Source: Ferruginibacter sp. (GTDB lineage: Bacteria; Bacteroidota; Bacteroidia; Chitinophagales; Chitinophagaceae). From it: 52,183 nt of DNA. This document shows, in pieces, positions 17,500-25,930 of the stretch. The number at the start of each line of letters is the position of its first letter. Position 1 is the stretch's first letter. The notes under the pieces were generated by a model. The model was not told the DNA's origin, made no database searches, and saw nothing but the letters and a program-made list of their open reading frames with translations. Location of the stretch: assembly GCA_025352695.1 (NCBI GenBank), contig JANXSK010000028.1, forward strand, positions 1 to 52,183. The letters are read 5' to 3'. A program made the translations under genes and the position numbers.

Positions 17500-19281
17500 A
17501 TGAAAAATCTATTGTATTTATTGTTGGTAACTTTTTGCTTACAATCAATGGCCCAATCACCAGGTAATAATATGTCTGCAACGGATGCAATAGGACGAAA
17601 GCTACCTGCTTACGAGGAAGTTGGTGCATCTAAAAAAGATAAATTTGTAGGTTTGTTTTATTGGACCTGGCATACTCAACAAAGTAAAAATAATCCTCCA
17701 TACAATGTTACAGAAATACTGGCCCGAAATCCAAAAGCCAGAGAAGATTACAACAATGTAATTTGGCCAAAACAAAATACTCCCTGGTTTTGGAACGAAC
17801 CTTTATTTGGCTATTACGTTGATACCGACGAATGGGTGTTGCGTAAACATGCAGAAATGTTGGCAGATGCTGCAGTTGATGTAATCATCTTCGATTGTAC
17901 AAATGGAAACCTCACCTGGAAAGAGTCGTACCAAAAACTGTGTAAGGTATTTACCCAGGCACGCAAGGATGGCGTAAAAACACCTCAAATAGCCTTTATG
18001 CTTCCGTTTTGGTTGTCGTCGGGAGGAAAAGAAATCATCAGAGAAATTTATACGGAATTGTACAAACCTGGTTTATATAAAGACCTATGGTTTATTTGGA
18101 AAGGCAAACCATTAATTATGGCCATGCCCGAATTGGTGGAGGATGTAAAAGGGAATGCAGACAGTACCAAATGGAATAGGGAAATGCGTAATTTTTTCAC
18201 ATTTCGTCCTGGACAACCTGTCTATAATAAGGGGCCGGAAAGACCCGATCATTGGGGATGGCTGGAAATTTATCCTCAACACGGTTTTGCCAAAAATACC
18301 GCAGGTGGTTTTGAACAGGCTACCGTTGGGGTTGCACAAAACTGGTCTGCCGAAAGAGGTTTAACCGCAATGAATGCACCAGGTGCTTTTGGTAGAAGTT
18401 ATACCGCAAAGCAAGGACAAATTACACAGGTTGGAGCAGTAAATAAAGGATATAATTTTCAGGAACAATGGGACAGGGCTTTGGAGATAGATCCTGAATT
18501 TATTTTTATAACTGGCTGGAACGAATGGATTGCTGGCAGGTACGATATGTGGCAGCTGCAAACAAATGCCTTTCCGGATGAGTTTGATCAGGAAGGTAGC
18601 CGAGATATAGAGCCAATGAAAGATGGGCATGGAGATAATTATTATTATCAAATGGTAAGTAATATTCGCCGGTTTAAAGGCGTGCCTACTCCAATTGGGG
18701 CATCTGCAACTGTTTCTATTGCAATAGATGGAAATTTTACTGAATGGAATGCTGTTATGCCTTCCTATCATTCTTTTAAGGGAAATACACTGCATCGAAA
18801 AAGTGCAGGTTGGGGTAGCTTACAGTATATCAATAAAACCGGCAGAAATGATATTGTATTGGCAAAAGTGGCCCGGGATCAGCAGTTTGTTTATTTCTAT
18901 GTAGAAACAGCTGCACCCCTAACAAAAAAAACAGATGCCGGTTGGATGCGCTTGTTTATTGACATCGATCGAAATAAAAATACTGGATGGGAAGGCTATG
19001 ATTTTGTTATCAATCGAAATAGCCCAACAAGCAAAGCAACCTTGGAAAAAACTTCCTTTGCCTGGAATTGGCAAAAAATGGGCGAAATAGATTTTGCAGT
19101 AAATGGTAATAAGTTGGAAATAAAAGTTCCACGATCAATGCTTGGAGTAAAACAAGCGCTCGATTTTGAGTTTAAATGGTCAGATAATATGCAGCAAGAA
19201 AACAATGTGATGGACTTCTGGATAAATGGAGATGTGGCTCCAGCTGGAAGAGCAAATTTTCATTACACAACAACCCCATAA
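17500..19281 (+). CDS. GH71/99-like glycoside hydrolase with C-terminal CBM9-like domain
   Basis: The ATG at 17500 gives 593 residues and a clean signal peptide (MKNLLYLLLVTFCLQSMAQ). The frame is open from GTG 17470, but that start spoils the signal. The catalytic region (about 27-395) has GLFYWTWHT (51-59), FDCTNGN (131-137), FFTFRPGQP (232-240) and GWNEWIAGR (339-347). The CBM9-like domain (about 405-590) starts with IDGNFTEW and contains FYVET, MRLFIDIDR and DFEFKWSDNM. It is the closest relative of the protein at 14681 but lacks both the inserted module and the T9SS tail. Probable role: cleavage of a polysaccharide of the PUL in the periplasm or outside the cell. Exact activity unknown. 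Confidence 0.85.
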   Translation: MKNLLYLLLVTFCLQSMAQSPGNNMSATDAIGRKLPAYEEVGASKKDKFVGLFYWTWHTQQSKNNPPYNVTEILARNPKAREDYNNVIWPKQNTPWFWNEPLFGYYVDTDEWVLRKHAEMLADAAVDVIIFDCTNGNLTWKESYQKLCKVFTQARKDGVKTPQIAFMLPFWLSSGGKEIIREIYTELYKPGLYKDLWFIWKGKPLIMAMPELVEDVKGNADSTKWNREMRNFFTFRPGQPVYNKGPERPDHWGWLEIYPQHGFAKNTAGGFEQATVGVAQNWSAERGLTAMNAPGAFGRSYTAKQGQITQVGAVNKGYNFQEQWDRALEIDPEFIFITGWNEWIAGRYDMWQLQTNAFPDEFDQEGSRDIEPMKDGHGDNYYYQMVSNIRRFKGVPTPIGASATVSIAIDGNFTEWNAVMPSYHSFKGNTLHRKSAGWGSLQYINKTGRNDIVLAKVARDQQFVYFYVETAAPLTKKTDAGWMRLFIDIDRNKNTGWEGYDFVINRNSPTSKATLEKTSFAWNWQKMGEIDFAVNGNKLEIKVPRSMLGVKQALDFEFKWSDNMQQENNVMDFWINGDVAPAGRANFHYTTTP

Positions 19282-19293
19282 TTAGTCTTCAAT

Positions 19294-19380
19294 AATTCCA
19301 GGTTAAATACAAAATAACAGCCTGATCTATTAACAAATAAATAAAGCAGCTATGTTATTTGAAATATGTTACCTGGAATT
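19294..19380. promoter_or_regulatory. Inverted repeat AATTCCAGGT / ACCTGGAATT
   Basis: Exact inverted 10-mers at 19294-19303 and 19371-19380 flank 67 bp in the gap between two GH genes. They share the CAGGT core with the pair upstream of the first susC. They could be an operator or an mRNA stem; the role is unproven. Confidence 0.3.
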
Positions 19381-19441
19381 GTGTGGCGCTAATGTTATTG
19401 CAAAAAAATGTTCCGGAATTATTATTAAACAGGAATGAGTT

Positions 19442-20605
19442 ATGAAATTTTTTAAATTATTGTGTGTATTAATTATCCTTTTTTCTTGTGGAAAAAAGAT
19501 AACAATAAAACCTCCCGATCTAATTGTGTCAGTAGATTCCAACCAACTAAACTGGAAGGGAGATAATATGACAGATTTTAAAGCGGCAGGCCTTACTGTA
19601 AGTAACATTGGCTCCGGAATATATCCTCGGGTTCCTTATGCGGAAAGAAAAGTAGGCATAGCTTACACCACCTGGTGTCAAGCAGGTTTTTGGGAACGCA
19701 GTGTTTGGTCTTATCCAACTTTAGGTAAATATTTATCGGATGATCGTACTATAATCAGACAACATGCACAATGGCTCGCTGATGCAGGGGTAGATTTTAT
19801 TTGGATTGATTGGTCGAATAATTTGGCTTATAACGTAACGATGGAGGAAGTGCTAATCGATACCAACCGGCCCGATTTTGCAATGATAGAAAGGGCTACA
19901 TTTTTTATTTTTCAAGAGTATAGTAAAATGAGGATCGAAGGGAAAAAGACGCCTAATATTTCTATTTTTATCGGTAATCCTGCCGAAGGGCAATCGGCAG
20001 CGATATCTGATGGTCGGTTGTCGAAAAAGTCAGATCAGATTTACCAGTGGTTTATAAACAATCCAGCACATCCGGAATTTACTACCCTCTTGCAGCAATA
20101 CAATGAAAAGCCTTTGCTGGTTAGTTATGCAGGTACACCTACACCGTGGCAGAATGAAACGCCACCCTGGAATGATGACCGTTATACAGTAAGATTTATG
20201 ACTGGTTATGTATCAGAACAGCCTAACCTTTTTAATAGGAATACCAAAGAAAGTAAATACAAGTATTGGAGTTGGGAAGAACGCGGCGCACAATCCTTCA
20301 CGGTAGATAAAGGTTTTCCGGAATCGATGACAGTTCTGCCGAGTTGGAGGCCACAGGGTATAGAAGGAGACAGGGATTATTTGCCTGCAGGTCCGCGGAA
20401 TGAAGGTAAAACTTTTAAGGAGCAATGGGCAAGAGCCAGATTACTGGGGGTGCGGTTTGCAATGGTAGGCACATGGAATGAATACATAACCAATGAACAA
20501 AAATCTGCAGAGGTAAGTAAGGATATTGAACCCAATCAAACATGGGGTGATAAATACCTGCTTTTACTAAAAAAGGAAATTGAATTATTTAAAGGAATTA
20601 AATAA
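19442..20605 (+). CDS. GH71/99-like lipoprotein
   Basis: The protein has 387 residues and a lipoprotein signal with lipobox LFSC (Cys16), so it is probably anchored in the outer membrane. It is a divergent, compact member of the local GH71/99-like group: VGIAYTTW (71-78), QHAQWLADAGVDFIWIDWSNN (107-127), FKEQWARAR (325-333) and VGTWNEYIT (342-350) correspond to the GLFYW, FDCTNG and GWNEW landmarks of the neighbours. There is no C-terminal CBM9-like domain. The residue three after the Glu of WNE is Thr instead of the GH99 Glu. Its different anchoring suggests a different site of action. Substrate unknown. Confidence 0.78.
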   Translation: MKFFKLLCVLIILFSCGKKITIKPPDLIVSVDSNQLNWKGDNMTDFKAAGLTVSNIGSGIYPRVPYAERKVGIAYTTWCQAGFWERSVWSYPTLGKYLSDDRTIIRQHAQWLADAGVDFIWIDWSNNLAYNVTMEEVLIDTNRPDFAMIERATFFIFQEYSKMRIEGKKTPNISIFIGNPAEGQSAAISDGRLSKKSDQIYQWFINNPAHPEFTTLLQQYNEKPLLVSYAGTPTPWQNETPPWNDDRYTVRFMTGYVSEQPNLFNRNTKESKYKYWSWEERGAQSFTVDKGFPESMTVLPSWRPQGIEGDRDYLPAGPRNEGKTFKEQWARARLLGVRFAMVGTWNEYITNEQKSAEVSKDIEPNQTWGDKYLLLLKKEIELFKGIK

Positions 20606-20680
20606 ATAATAATTTTCACCAGAAATATTTCATAGGTTGAAAATGTTGTTAAAAATGAAGAGTTAATAAAAAATAGAAAA

Positions 20681-23600
20681 ATGAATAAAAGCTATTTCAA
20701 AAAAATAATTTGTCTGATGTTATTGGGTATACATGCCGCTGCATTGTTAATTGCACAGGTAAAAATGCCAACAAGTAAGCAAGGGTTTGAGCAAGGTTTT
20801 AAGGTGCCACATGATTCTGTAAAGCCAAGTGTTTATTGGTATTGGATGAGTGATAATATTTCTGTGCAAGGCGTTAAAAATGACCTGGACGCAATGGCGA
20901 AAATTGGTATAGGCAGGGCCTTTATTGGTAACATTGGTTATCCAAAGGAGGAAGTGCCTTATGGAAAAGTAAAAATGTTTTCAGAGGAATGGTGGAGGGT
21001 AACAAAGGCAGCAATCAGTACTGCCACAAAAAAAGGAATTGATATTGGATTATTTAACAGCCCGGGTTGGAGCCAAAGTGGCGGCCCCTGGATAAAGCCG
21101 GCTCAATCGATGCGTTACCTGGCAGGCGATGAATTGTATGTAAAGGGGCCAATGCAAATCTCAAAAAAATTAACTACTTCAACTGCTGATTTTCAGGATG
21201 TGGCGGTGCTCGCTTTTCCGGCGCCTTCTGGTGAAGGGGATGATCTTTCAAAATATTTACCTACCCTTTCGTCTGATATGGTTTTTGATGATATTAAAAA
21301 ACTGATGGATGGAAATATTGCCACTGTTTCAACGGTAGTATCTACTATTAAAGACGGACAACAAGCAACAATTAATATTGAAGTGGCCTCTTTTTTTACT
21401 GCAAGAAGCCTTGTATTATATCCATTGAAAAAACCGTTTAGGGCTGATGGAGAATTGCAGGTTGACATAGATGGTAATTACAAAACAATTAAAAAGTTTG
21501 AATACGATAGAAGTAATCCTTCAAGTAATGTTGGCTTTATCCCTTATGCTCCTGTAGCACTTTCATTTATAGAAACGAAAGGGAAAAAATTTAGGTTGGT
21601 ATTAAAAAATATAACAGGTACTCCAGGATTTGCTGAAATTAAATTATCTGCTGCACCTACTATTGAACGATTTGAAGAGAAGCAATTGGCTAAAATGTTT
21701 CAAACGCCTTTACCACTTTGGAACCAATACCAGTGGCTCCAACAGCCTGAACCAACTGATAAATCTTTAATGATAGATCCTGAAAAAGTTATTAATATTT
21801 CAAAAAATCTTTCAGCTGATGGTACCCTTAATTGGAACGTACCTGAAGGAAACTGGATTGTTATTCGGTATGGCATGTTACCTACGGGGGTTACCAACGG
21901 GCCAGCTGCATTGGAAGGTATTGGACTTGAAATTGATAAGATAAACGACCTTTCAATTGAACATCACTTTGATTCATTTGTTGGTAAAATTCAAAATAGT
22001 ATTTCTAAGAAAGAACGTACTTCACTAAAATGGGTGGTAGCGGATAGTTATGAGACAGGTTCGCAAAACTGGACAGACGGGATGGCGAATGCATTTAAAG
22101 TTCAATATGGCTACGATCCTTTATCATGGCTGCCTGTATTGTCTGGTCGGGTTGTTGCATCAGCAGAACAAAGCGATCGTTTTTTATGGGATTTAAGAAG
22201 GTTGATTGCCAATAGAGTGGCCTATCAGTATGTGGCAGGTTTAAGAAAAGTAAGTCATAAACACGGGTTAAAATTATGGCTCGAAAATTACGGTCACTGG
22301 GGATATCCGTCTGAATTTTTAATGTACGGGGGGCAATCAGATGAAGTCAGCGGCGAGTTTTGGAACGAAGGGGAACTCGGCAATATTGAGTGTCGTTCAG
22401 CTTCATCAGCCGCACATATTTATGGCAAAACAAAAGTCTCTGCCGAATCTTTCACCGCCGCCGGATTGGCGTATGCACGTTATCCTGCATTGTTAAAAAA
22501 ACGGGGAGACTGGTCGTTTACCGAAGGTATTAACAATACCGTGCTGTCCGTATTTATTACCCAGCCCTACGAAGATAGAAATCCTGGCGTTAATGCAGGT
22601 TTTGGTACAGAGTTTAACAGAAAAAATACCTGGTTTTATCAGGGAAAGGCATTTGTAGATTATATCAGAAGATGCAATTTTATATTGCAACAGGGAAAAC
22701 CAGTAAATGATATAGCTTACTTTATTGGTGAAGATGCCCCAAAGATGACCGGTATCCGGTATCCGGAATTACCCATCGGATTGTCTTATGATTATATTAA
22801 CGCCGAAGTTTTATTAGAAAGAGCAACAGTTAAAAACGGCAGATTGGTATTGCCTGATGGGATGAGTTACAGATTGTTGGTATTGCCACCGTTGCAAACA
22901 ATGCGACCTGAACTTTTACGTAAAATTAAAGGCTTTGTAAAAGATGGGTTAACTATTTTAGGTCCTGCTCCAAAACGATCTCCCAGCCTGCAAAATTATC
23001 CTGCTGCCGACATGGAAGTTCAAAAAATGGCATTTGATATTTGGGGTAATATTGATGGCGTAAACAAAACAATGGCTAAATATGGCAAGGGAAATGTGTT
23101 GTCTGGTATCACTATGCAGGATGCATTGAATGTATTGAAAATTTTGCCGGATGTAGCATTGACTGATAAAAATGTTTTGTATGCACACCGCACCACAAAA
23201 GATGCTGAAATATATTTTTTAACCAATCAAACTGACCAGGTTATTAAAATAGCACCATCTTTTAGGGTTGCCGGCAAACAGCCCGAATGGTGGGATGCTG
23301 TAAGTGGATCTATCCGTAGCATGCCTGATTTTTCGCAGGAGAAAGAAACAACAACGGTTCCAATAAAACTGGAGCCTTATCAAAGTGGATTTGTTATTTT
23401 TAAAAATATAGCAGGTGCTTTAGCTCCAGTTGCTAAAAAAGCAAATTTTCCGGATGCAAATATTATCACCACCATCAACACACCGTGGAGCGTTACATTC
23501 GATACTGCAATGCGGGGCCCATTAAAACCGGTATTATTTAATGTGTTAATTGATTGGACTGCCAGCAAAGATTTACTAATAAAAAATTATTCCGGCACAG

Positions 23601-23947
23601 CAATTTATCAAACAAAATTTATGGTAAATGCCATTCCCGCTACTAATACTATTTACTTAAATCTTGCTATGGTAAAAGTGATGGCTAAAGTAAAAGTAAA
23701 TGGTAAAGATATGGGGGCTGTATGGACGGCTCCCTATAAAATTGATGTTACCGGGGCAATTAAAAAGGGTGAAAATAAAATAGAAATTGAAGTCGTGAAT
23801 ACCTGGGTTAATCAGTTAATAGGAGATAGTAAATTGCCTGTTGAACAACGAAAAACCTGGACCAATGTAAATATCTATAACCCCCAAAGCGAGTACCAGC
23901 AGTCAGGATTGATTGGCCCTGTTAATTTGGAGGCAGTAAAATATTGA
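20681..23947 (+). CDS. GH106-like alpha-L-rhamnosidase
   Basis: The protein has 1088 residues, the usual size for GH106, with a signal peptide ending LLIAQ. The N-terminal region (VYWYWMSDNISVQGVKNDL) and the TIM-barrel region match GH106-type glycosyl hydrolases: GIDIGLFNSPGWSQSGGPW, WVVADSYETGSQNW (451-464), LKLWLENYGHWG (530-541), GEFWNEGELGN (558-568) and KVSAESFTAAG (585-595). Glu559, Glu563 and Glu589 are candidate catalytic residues, but the exact pair cannot be fixed by eye. The C-terminus is a beta-sandwich (VKVNGKDMGAVWTAPYKIDV). GH106 enzymes remove alpha-L-rhamnose from pectic rhamnogalacturonan and related glycans. Together with the GH78 gene 133 bp downstream it points to a rhamnose-containing substrate. 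Confidence 0.88.
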   Translation: MNKSYFKKIICLMLLGIHAAALLIAQVKMPTSKQGFEQGFKVPHDSVKPSVYWYWMSDNISVQGVKNDLDAMAKIGIGRAFIGNIGYPKEEVPYGKVKMFSEEWWRVTKAAISTATKKGIDIGLFNSPGWSQSGGPWIKPAQSMRYLAGDELYVKGPMQISKKLTTSTADFQDVAVLAFPAPSGEGDDLSKYLPTLSSDMVFDDIKKLMDGNIATVSTVVSTIKDGQQATINIEVASFFTARSLVLYPLKKPFRADGELQVDIDGNYKTIKKFEYDRSNPSSNVGFIPYAPVALSFIETKGKKFRLVLKNITGTPGFAEIKLSAAPTIERFEEKQLAKMFQTPLPLWNQYQWLQQPEPTDKSLMIDPEKVINISKNLSADGTLNWNVPEGNWIVIRYGMLPTGVTNGPAALEGIGLEIDKINDLSIEHHFDSFVGKIQNSISKKERTSLKWVVADSYETGSQNWTDGMANAFKVQYGYDPLSWLPVLSGRVVASAEQSDRFLWDLRRLIANRVAYQYVAGLRKVSHKHGLKLWLENYGHWGYPSEFLMYGGQSDEVSGEFWNEGELGNIECRSASSAAHIYGKTKVSAESFTAAGLAYARYPALLKKRGDWSFTEGINNTVLSVFITQPYEDRNPGVNAGFGTEFNRKNTWFYQGKAFVDYIRRCNFILQQGKPVNDIAYFIGEDAPKMTGIRYPELPIGLSYDYINAEVLLERATVKNGRLVLPDGMSYRLLVLPPLQTMRPELLRKIKGFVKDGLTILGPAPKRSPSLQNYPAADMEVQKMAFDIWGNIDGVNKTMAKYGKGNVLSGITMQDALNVLKILPDVALTDKNVLYAHRTTKDAEIYFLTNQTDQVIKIAPSFRVAGKQPEWWDAVSGSIRSMPDFSQEKETTTVPIKLEPYQSGFVIFKNIAGALAPVAKKANFPDANIITTINTPWSVTFDTAMRGPLKPVLFNVLIDWTASKDLLIKNYSGTAIYQTKFMVNAIPATNTIYLNLAMVKVMAKVKVNGKDMGAVWTAPYKIDVTGAIKKGENKIEIEVVNTWVNQLIGDSKLPVEQRKTWTNVNIYNPQSEYQQSGLIGPVNLEAVKY

Positions 23948-24080
23948 AGCAATATCTAACAAATAATAAATGTTTATAAAAAGGGGCGTAGCAATAATAT
24001 TTAAAAGAATTAATAAAAAAAAATACCAGTTTATTTATTGCTACAGATTAATTGGAAAAAGGAATACCTAATAGAAACCA

Positions 24081-25856
24081 ATGAAAATTATAAAGATGAA
24101 AAATAGGAATAAATTGTTGCTTACACTTGGGGTTTGCCTGATTTTTACGGTAGATGTTGCTGCACAATTACCACCAGTATTTGATGCGGCGAGGGGTAAA
24201 GATGCAATTACTGCACCCACAACCAGAAAGTATTTGTCGCCCGTAAAAATTTTGTGGAAGACGGAGCATGCAGGTGCCAATATCGTTAATGAGCAAAGAT
24301 TGTTAAAACCAGGTACAGGTCAGGCCGACCTTGTAGGAGGGGATCTTTGTTATTTAAAAAATGATGGCACTATACAACCTGCTTTATTACTCGATTTTGG
24401 AAAAGAAATACATGGCGGGTTACAGTTGGTAACAGGGCAAATGAGTAAACAACATCCGGTAAAAGTGCGGTTAAGTTTTGGCGAATCGGCCAGCGAGGCA
24501 ATGGCACTTACGGATACCAACGATCATGCCATGCGGTACTTTGATATTGAACTTCCCTGGCTTGGAAAGATAGAAGTAGGTAACACAGGCTTTCGTTTTG
24601 TACGCATTGATTTGCTGGATAAAGATACCGAACTCTTGCTCAAAGAAGTGAGCGCTATTTTTGTGTATCGGGATATTCCCTACCTGGGTTCTTTTAACAG
24701 CAGTGATAGTATGCTTAATAAAATATGGATGACCGGCGCCTATACCGTACACCTTAATATGCAGGATTATTTATGGGATGGGATAAAGCGGGATAGATTG
24801 GTTTGGATAGGCGATGCACATCCCGAAACATCTACCATTGCAGCCGTATTTGGTTACAATGAAGTGGTACCCAAAACACTCGACTTTGCCAGGGATATAA
24901 CAAAGTTGCCCAATTACATGAATGGTATGATTTCTTATTCCATGTGGTGGGTATTGATTCATCGAGATTGGTATATGCACAATGGTAACCTGAAATACCT
25001 GCAGGAACAAAGGAAATATTTAGTAGGATTGTTAGAACATTATATGACGAAAATAGGAACGGATAATAAGGAAAAGCTCGATGATGGCACCCGATTTTTA
25101 GACTGGCCATCCAGTGAAAATCAAAAAGGGGTAGATGCTGGTTTACAGGCGATGCTTTTGATGACGCTTGATGCAGGTGCCGAACTTTGTACTATTTTAA
25201 AAGAAGACGTAACTGCAAAAAAATGCAGAGAAGCGGTTAGTAAATTAAAGAAATACATTCCAGACCCTAACGGCTCAAAGCAGGCTGCGGCGATGCTGGC
25301 ACTAGCTGGTTTAATGCCGGCCGAACAGGCAAATGATAAAGTGATTGCGGTAGATGGGGTTAAAAAGTTTTCTACCTTTTTTGGATATTATATGCTGCAG
25401 GCAAAAGCAAAAGCAGGAGACTATCAAGGTGGCATAAATACAATTAGAAATTATTGGGGTCCGATGATTCAATTGGGTGCTACTACTTTTTGGGAAGATT
25501 TTAATATCGACTGGATACCCAATGCAGGCAGAATAGATGAGCTGGTAAAACCCGGGCAAAAAGATATTCATGGCGACTATGGCGATTATTGTTATAAAGG
25601 TTTTAGACATAGCCTGGCACATGGATGGGCATCCGGCCCAACACCGTGGTTATCAGAACATGTACTAGGTATAAAATCAATGGCGCCAGGTTGTAAGGTT
25701 GTAAAAATAGTACCTCATCTTGGTGATTTAAGTTTTGTAGAAGGTAGCTTTCCTACTCCCTATGGCGTTATAAAAGTGAAACATACTAAATTACCCAATG
25801 GCACAATAAAATCAATCATTCATGCACCCAAAGAAATAAAAATAATACGGAAATAA
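24081..25856 (+). CDS. GH78-like alpha-L-rhamnosidase
   Basis: The protein has 591 residues with a signal peptide ending VDVAAQ. The order is a beta-sandwich part (about 95-200) and an (alpha/alpha)6 barrel (about 205-535). GH78-type motifs are visible: WDGIKRDRLVWIGDAHPE (232-249), containing Asp, Arg and Glu residues typical of the active site; TTFWEDFN (468-475), with a candidate catalytic Glu472; and SLAHGWASGPTPWL (511-524). A small C-terminal beta domain follows. It is shorter than many GH78 enzymes and lacks extra N-terminal domains. It probably trims alpha-L-rhamnosyl ends in concert with the GH106 protein. The next PUL gene starts 74 bp downstream. Confidence 0.86.
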   Translation: MKIIKMKNRNKLLLTLGVCLIFTVDVAAQLPPVFDAARGKDAITAPTTRKYLSPVKILWKTEHAGANIVNEQRLLKPGTGQADLVGGDLCYLKNDGTIQPALLLDFGKEIHGGLQLVTGQMSKQHPVKVRLSFGESASEAMALTDTNDHAMRYFDIELPWLGKIEVGNTGFRFVRIDLLDKDTELLLKEVSAIFVYRDIPYLGSFNSSDSMLNKIWMTGAYTVHLNMQDYLWDGIKRDRLVWIGDAHPETSTIAAVFGYNEVVPKTLDFARDITKLPNYMNGMISYSMWWVLIHRDWYMHNGNLKYLQEQRKYLVGLLEHYMTKIGTDNKEKLDDGTRFLDWPSSENQKGVDAGLQAMLLMTLDAGAELCTILKEDVTAKKCREAVSKLKKYIPDPNGSKQAAAMLALAGLMPAEQANDKVIAVDGVKKFSTFFGYYMLQAKAKAGDYQGGINTIRNYWGPMIQLGATTFWEDFNIDWIPNAGRIDELVKPGQKDIHGDYGDYCYKGFRHSLAHGWASGPTPWLSEHVLGIKSMAPGCKVVKIVPHLGDLSFVEGSFPTPYGVIKVKHTKLPNGTIKSIIHAPKEIKIIRK

Positions 25857-25930
25857 TTTTTCAGTGATTGTTCAATTGAATAAGGGGCAGATGTCCACAA
25901 AGTATTTTAAAAATCTTAAACCCTATTAAA

